This document shows, one piece after another, positions 39,703 to 42,047 of a stretch of 42,047 nt of DNA; positions within the stretch are counted from its first letter, which is position 1, and each line of letters opens with the position of its first letter. The DNA is from Halorientalis persicus. GTDB taxonomy: Archaea > Halobacteriota > Halobacteria > Halobacteriales > Haloarculaceae. The notes beneath the pieces are model-generated. The model did no database searches. It worked only from the letters and a program-made list of their open reading frames with translations, and was not told where the DNA came from. The stretch covers positions 1-42,047 of the forward strand of contig NZ_FOCX01000026.1 of assembly GCF_900110215.1 (NCBI RefSeq), given 5' to 3'. A program made the translations under genes and the position numbers.

Positions 39703-39710
39703 GCGAGAAA
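39703..39710 (-). promoter_or_regulatory. GTTTYTCGC-type promoter element
   Basis: TTTCTCGCCC on the coding strand; T-tract centred about 45 nt before ATG 39663, leaving room for the SD of that gene. Confidence 0.6.
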
Positions 39711-39716
39711 ATGCCG

Positions 39717-39728
39717 TTGCCATGGCAA
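39717..39728. promoter_or_regulatory. 12-bp palindrome between divergent genes
   Basis: TTGCCATGGCAA is a perfect palindrome lying next to the minus-strand promoter element at 39703 and upstream of the plus-strand archaellin gene. It could be an operator for a dimeric regulator; a chance palindrome cannot be excluded. Confidence 0.35.
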
Positions 39729-39818
39729 ACCACTCTCAGGTCCTTAGAAACCAATTTATTTTTGGAACTGAAAATCACGACGCCAGTATTAACACCTTCT
39801 GTGATAGGTTATGGGTTA

Positions 39819-40835
39819 ATGGCCCTATGGCGGCGGCTTTTGAGAAGTGTAGAGCGTGGTCAAGTCGGGATTGGAACATTGATAGTGTTCATAGCGATGG
39901 TACTAGTCGCGAGTATTGCTGGCGGTGTGCTTCTCTCAACCGCGGGGTTCTTACAAAGCCAGTCTGAGGAAACTGGGGAAGCGTCCTCTGCCCAGGTTTC
40001 AGACCGTGTTACTGTTATGAGCAAGTATGGGAAAGTCACGGAAGCAAACAACCGGCTTGTCCTCGATAGTAGCCAACTTGACGAGTACGAGAGTGGAAGA
40101 GAGGAGTACCGCGAGGAAATAATTGTAGAATTTGGCACAGTGTTCCTGTTTGGGGGCGGGGCAACAGCCGGTTGCTCACCGCCATTCCATCTTGTGCTGG
40201 ATGGGGTGCGTTCTGAAGAACCATTTGCCGACTCTTATGCTGATGGCCCCGATTATGACCAACTCAAATTTGAGGAGACATCAGCGGGCGAAATTAGAGT
40301 AACTCATTTGGACCCTGATGGTGAGGATTACGTCATTACCACGTCAGAACCACCAATCTCAGCTAAGATCGTGGATGAAATGGACTGCAATAGCGATCTC
40401 CTTTTTGAGGACCCTGACGGTGACAGTGGGATGTGGTGGCTTGTCGACGAGACAGGGACTGCTGAAATTCGACCTGCAAGAGAGAGTCTCTCGCAGGTGA
40501 GTGTTACAGTACAGAGTGCACCCGGTGCGGGAGATGTTGACCTGACCGACGCTGTTGTAACGTACACAAGTGCAACGACGGTACAGCAGCTCACATATGC
40601 TGAAGGGAGCGCCAGTAAAACCACATTTACGACCGAGTCACTGGAAGACGATGATGCTATTCTTGAAGACGGCGAACAAGTTACTCTGAAATTAAATACG
40701 GCTGAGCTTGAACCAGGGCTCGGACTCAAGCCCGGTGCTGAAGTACAACTCAGTATCAATACGAGAAGCAGCGCAACTACCACCACTACAATAACAGTGC
40801 CTGACACATTCTCGCGGGCCGAACCATTGTTGTGA
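39819..40835 (+). CDS. Archaellin (archaellum filament protein)
   Basis: A protein of 338 residues. The class III signal peptide ends in VER, cut before GQVGIGTL; a hydrophobic assembly helix follows (LIVFIAMVLVASIAGGVLLS), then TAGFLQSQSEETG. The C-terminus (GLKPGAEVQLSINTRS...ITVPDTFS) is the conserved archaellin end, so the protein looks complete. The middle (about 90-240) is a variable outer domain with two extra Cys. ATG 39819 gives the usual short positively charged leader; longer frames upstream are spurious. It has an AT-rich promoter (ATTTATTTTT near 39760) and lower GC than the neighbours. No other arl/fla or prepilin peptidase gene is here, so it would depend on host machinery. Confidence 0.93.
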   Translation: MALWRRLLRSVERGQVGIGTLIVFIAMVLVASIAGGVLLSTAGFLQSQSEETGEASSAQVSDRVTVMSKYGKVTEANNRLVLDSSQLDEYESGREEYREEIIVEFGTVFLFGGGATAGCSPPFHLVLDGVRSEEPFADSYADGPDYDQLKFEETSAGEIRVTHLDPDGEDYVITTSEPPISAKIVDEMDCNSDLLFEDPDGDSGMWWLVDETGTAEIRPARESLSQVSVTVQSAPGAGDVDLTDAVVTYTSATTVQQLTYAEGSASKTTFTTESLEDDDAILEDGEQVTLKLNTAELEPGLGLKPGAEVQLSINTRSSATTTTTITVPDTFSRAEPLL

Positions 40836-40928
40836 ATCGCTTCGGGGTCAACCCCGAGGCACTCGGCTTGCCCCGCCTGTAGATGCGTCGTGAGTACGAG
40901 CGTCGGACCGAGTTCGGCGAAGGGGGGA
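40836..40928 (-). pseudogene. Possible gene fragment between hicA and archaellin
   Basis: On the minus strand this interval translates without stop as PPFAELGPTLVLTTHLQAG then QAECLGVDPEAIHNNGS, which reads like real protein rather than an antisense frame. It has no start, and continues into the antisense of the archaellin gene. It may be the end of a former gene cut by rearrangement. No family could be named. Confidence 0.3.
40842..40857 (+). terminator. Hairpin just after the archaellin gene
   Basis: TCGGGG-TCAA-CCCCGA starts 7 nt after the archaellin stop. There is no T-run after it, so a terminator or mRNA-stabilising role is only suggested. Confidence 0.35.
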
Positions 40929-41162
40929 TCAGAGGATCTCGTCGATCCAAGCACACCACGACTGAAAGTCGTTCGCACCGCACTGGTCCGCGATGTTCCG
41001 GAGTGTATCGCCACTGACTTCTTTCCCCATTGGAATCGTGACGTTCCGGATCTCACCGGTCTCTGGGTGAATGTACCGGAGTTTCAGATGCATTCCGGCA
41101 CGGTCGACGGGCTGATACCCCATCTCGCTCAGTGCGACGACAAGTTCTCGGCGCCGGCACAG
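40929..41162 (-). CDS. hicA: HicA-like toxin with no standard start codon
   Basis: A frame of 77 codons that begins right after the HicB stop. It encodes the HicA double-stranded RNA-binding-like fold: RRELVVALSEMGYQPVDRAG, MHLKLRYIHP with the likely catalytic His, VTIPMGKEVSGDTLRNIADQ. HicA enzymes cleave mRNA and are blocked by HicB. No ATG, GTG or TTG lies in frame before the RREL block; only CTG at 41162 does. ATG 41123 would lose the first helix (64 residues). Either CTG is used, or the toxin is N-terminally truncated and inactive. A GTG one frame off suggests a single-base change. Confidence 0.75.
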   Translation of the reverse strand: MCRRRELVVALSEMGYQPVDRAGMHLKLRYIHPETGEIRNVTIPMGKEVSGDTLRNIADQCGANDFQSWCAWIDEIL

Positions 41163-41444
41163 CTACTCGGAAAACCAGGGTGATTCGGGTTCCTGTGGTT
41201 CGGCGGAGACCTCTTCGGGGTCAAGCCCTAAATCATGCAAGTCGGCGTCCGTGACCGGTTCCCCGATCTCTCCGGTATGCAGTGCTACGGCCTCGTCTAG
41301 GTTTACGAGCGCTTCAGATCGTGTTTCTCCGTGACTCGCCACACCAACCCCTTTGTCGATAGCGGACCACCGGCCATCGTTCTCTTGTACCAGCTGAATT
41401 TCACGCCGTGCTGAGTCTGAATCGCCAGTGTCGGCTTGAGCCAT
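41163..41444 (-). CDS. hicB: HicB-like antitoxin
   Basis: A protein of 93 residues. The HicB fold is visible: EIQLVQENDGRWSAIDKGVG, VASHGETRSEALVNLDEAVAL, typical of the partly degraded RNase H-like core that binds HicA. There is no C-terminal DNA-binding domain, as in many haloarchaeal HicB proteins. It precedes hicA without a gap, so the pair forms one unit. ATG 41444 follows a short AT-containing upstream region. Confidence 0.85.
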   Translation of the reverse strand: MAQADTGDSDSARREIQLVQENDGRWSAIDKGVGVASHGETRSEALVNLDEAVALHTGEIGEPVTDADLHDLGLDPEEVSAEPQEPESPWFSE

Positions 41445-41501
41445 ACCTTCACTTACACGAGAACGCAGTAAGACACTTCGGGAGAGGTCACCAGGTAGTG
41501 T

Positions 41502-42047
41502 TCAGATTAGCTGATTCCATGCGAAGGCGAACGATCGAAGCCAGTCGTCAGCTGTGTCTCGTTCGGCGTTGCTAAAACAGTTTGAGAACGAAGAGGTGCG
41601 TCGTTTTACCTCACGAAAGACACGTTCAACGGAATTCCGATTTCCGTGGCGTTCGTATCTGAAATCGAGGCCGTGTCGCTGGCAGGCGTCTTTCAGCGGT
41701 GCTGCACCATCGACGAGAAACACGGCGTCGTCGACATCGTGTTTCTCGCGGAGTTCAGCGAAAAACGCGTGAGTGAACGCGTTGGTTCTCACCGGTTCAA
41801 GCTTTGTGTGGAGTAATTCGTTCGTATCAGGATCGACGGCGGCGTACAGCCAGTAGCGCTCGTCGTCGAGCTGGATCACAGTCTCGTCAACCGCAACGTG
41901 ATCCGGCTGGCGTCCGTCTTGGGGCTGTAGATCGGCCTTATGAACCCAGTTATGAACGGTGGATCGTGCGCGTTGGACACCGAATACCTCAAGAAACGAA
42001 ACAGTATTCGAAAGCGAAAGTCCAGCCAGGTGTAGCTGAATACTGAG
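41502..42047 (-). mobile_element. IS6-family transposase, 5' part beyond window
   Basis: The frame is open from base 42047 to TGA 41502 (181 codons visible). It has an N-terminal HTH (LSLSNTVSFLEVFGVQRA...TVHNWVHKA) and the IS6 DDE catalytic domain: VAVDET, FLVDGAAPL, and NSVERVFREVKRR carrying the Glu, plus the family ending FAFAWNQLI. This matches haloarchaeal IS6 elements and looks intact. The candidate terminal repeat GGTAGTGTTCAGATTAGC (41494-41511) overlaps the stop codon, so the element's right-hand boundary is near 41494. IS6 elements move by replicative transposition and often join plasmids, which fits an accessory setting. Confidence 0.9.

Noticed and set aside
38674-39747. Long plus-strand open frame of 357 codons
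   Set aside because: It is antisense to the 551-residue gene, is rich in Val/Gly/Asp as expected from the complementary frame of acidic GC-rich genes, and has no SD or domain.
1-42047. CRISPR array
   Set aside because: No regularly spaced direct repeats of 24-40 bp were found; the recurrent short motif is promoter-linked and irregularly spaced.

Overview
The window looks like accessory DNA of a halophilic archaeon (Halobacteria). The predicted proteins are very acidic, and the window encodes a class III signal peptide archaellin, an archaeal transcription factor B (TFB), a cytoplasmic halobacterial-type transducer, a haloarchaeal-type IS6 transposase and a tRNA-Thr. Almost every gene lies on the minus strand; only two (21200-21583 and the archaellin, 39819-40835) are on the plus strand. 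Most products are small, unrecognised or zinc-ribbon proteins in tightly overlapping operons. I see no replication protein, integrase, capsid, terminase or conjugation gene, so plasmid, integrated element and provirus cannot be told apart from this window.

Layout. 1-3132: ten minus-strand genes overlapping by 4-11 nt, including an ASCH-domain protein, an HNH nuclease and a 53-residue zinc ribbon. 3197-7123: zinc-finger proteins, an unknown protein and a DUF457 membrane hydrolase, partly under ordinary AT-rich promoters. 7159-11723: two operons of unknown proteins with a tRNA-Thr(UGU) between them. 11779-20825: the most unusual block, with a tRNA-guanine transglycosylase (TGT)/DpdA-like protein, a Mom-like GNAT protein, an operon holding two more TGT-like proteins, a divergent TFB and a SWIM zinc-finger protein. 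20826-30369: a plus-strand SpoIIAA-like gene, several unknowns, a PAPS-reductase/DndC-like PP-loop protein, a DUF6884-like protein, a dual-specificity phosphatase and a PAS-containing transducer. 30500-39663: a 1003-residue metallopeptidase-plus-vWA protein, and an operon with a MoxR/CobS-like AAA+ ATPase. 39711-42047: archaellin, a HicB-HicA pair and an IS6 transposase cut by the window end.

Two signals stand out. First, three TGT-fold proteins, a Mom-like protein and a PP-loop protein in about 13 kb resemble parts of known DNA hypermodification systems (7-deazaguanine insertion by DpdA, adenine modification by Mom). One TGT paralogue carries a possible SAP-like DNA-binding segment. Host cells make preQ0 for archaeosine, so a base precursor could be available; no preQ0 synthesis gene is in the window. 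Second, an almost invariant element, GTTTYTCGC on the coding strand, stands in front of about 17 transcription units. Its T-tract is usually centred 22-32 nt before the start codon, where a TATA box would sit for a leaderless transcript. The element-encoded TFB has this element in its own promoter. I infer, without proof, that the region runs its own promoter class through a dedicated TFB and carries a DNA-modification module. Start codons below were chosen with the help of this element, operon overlaps and Shine-Dalgarno (SD) sequences.
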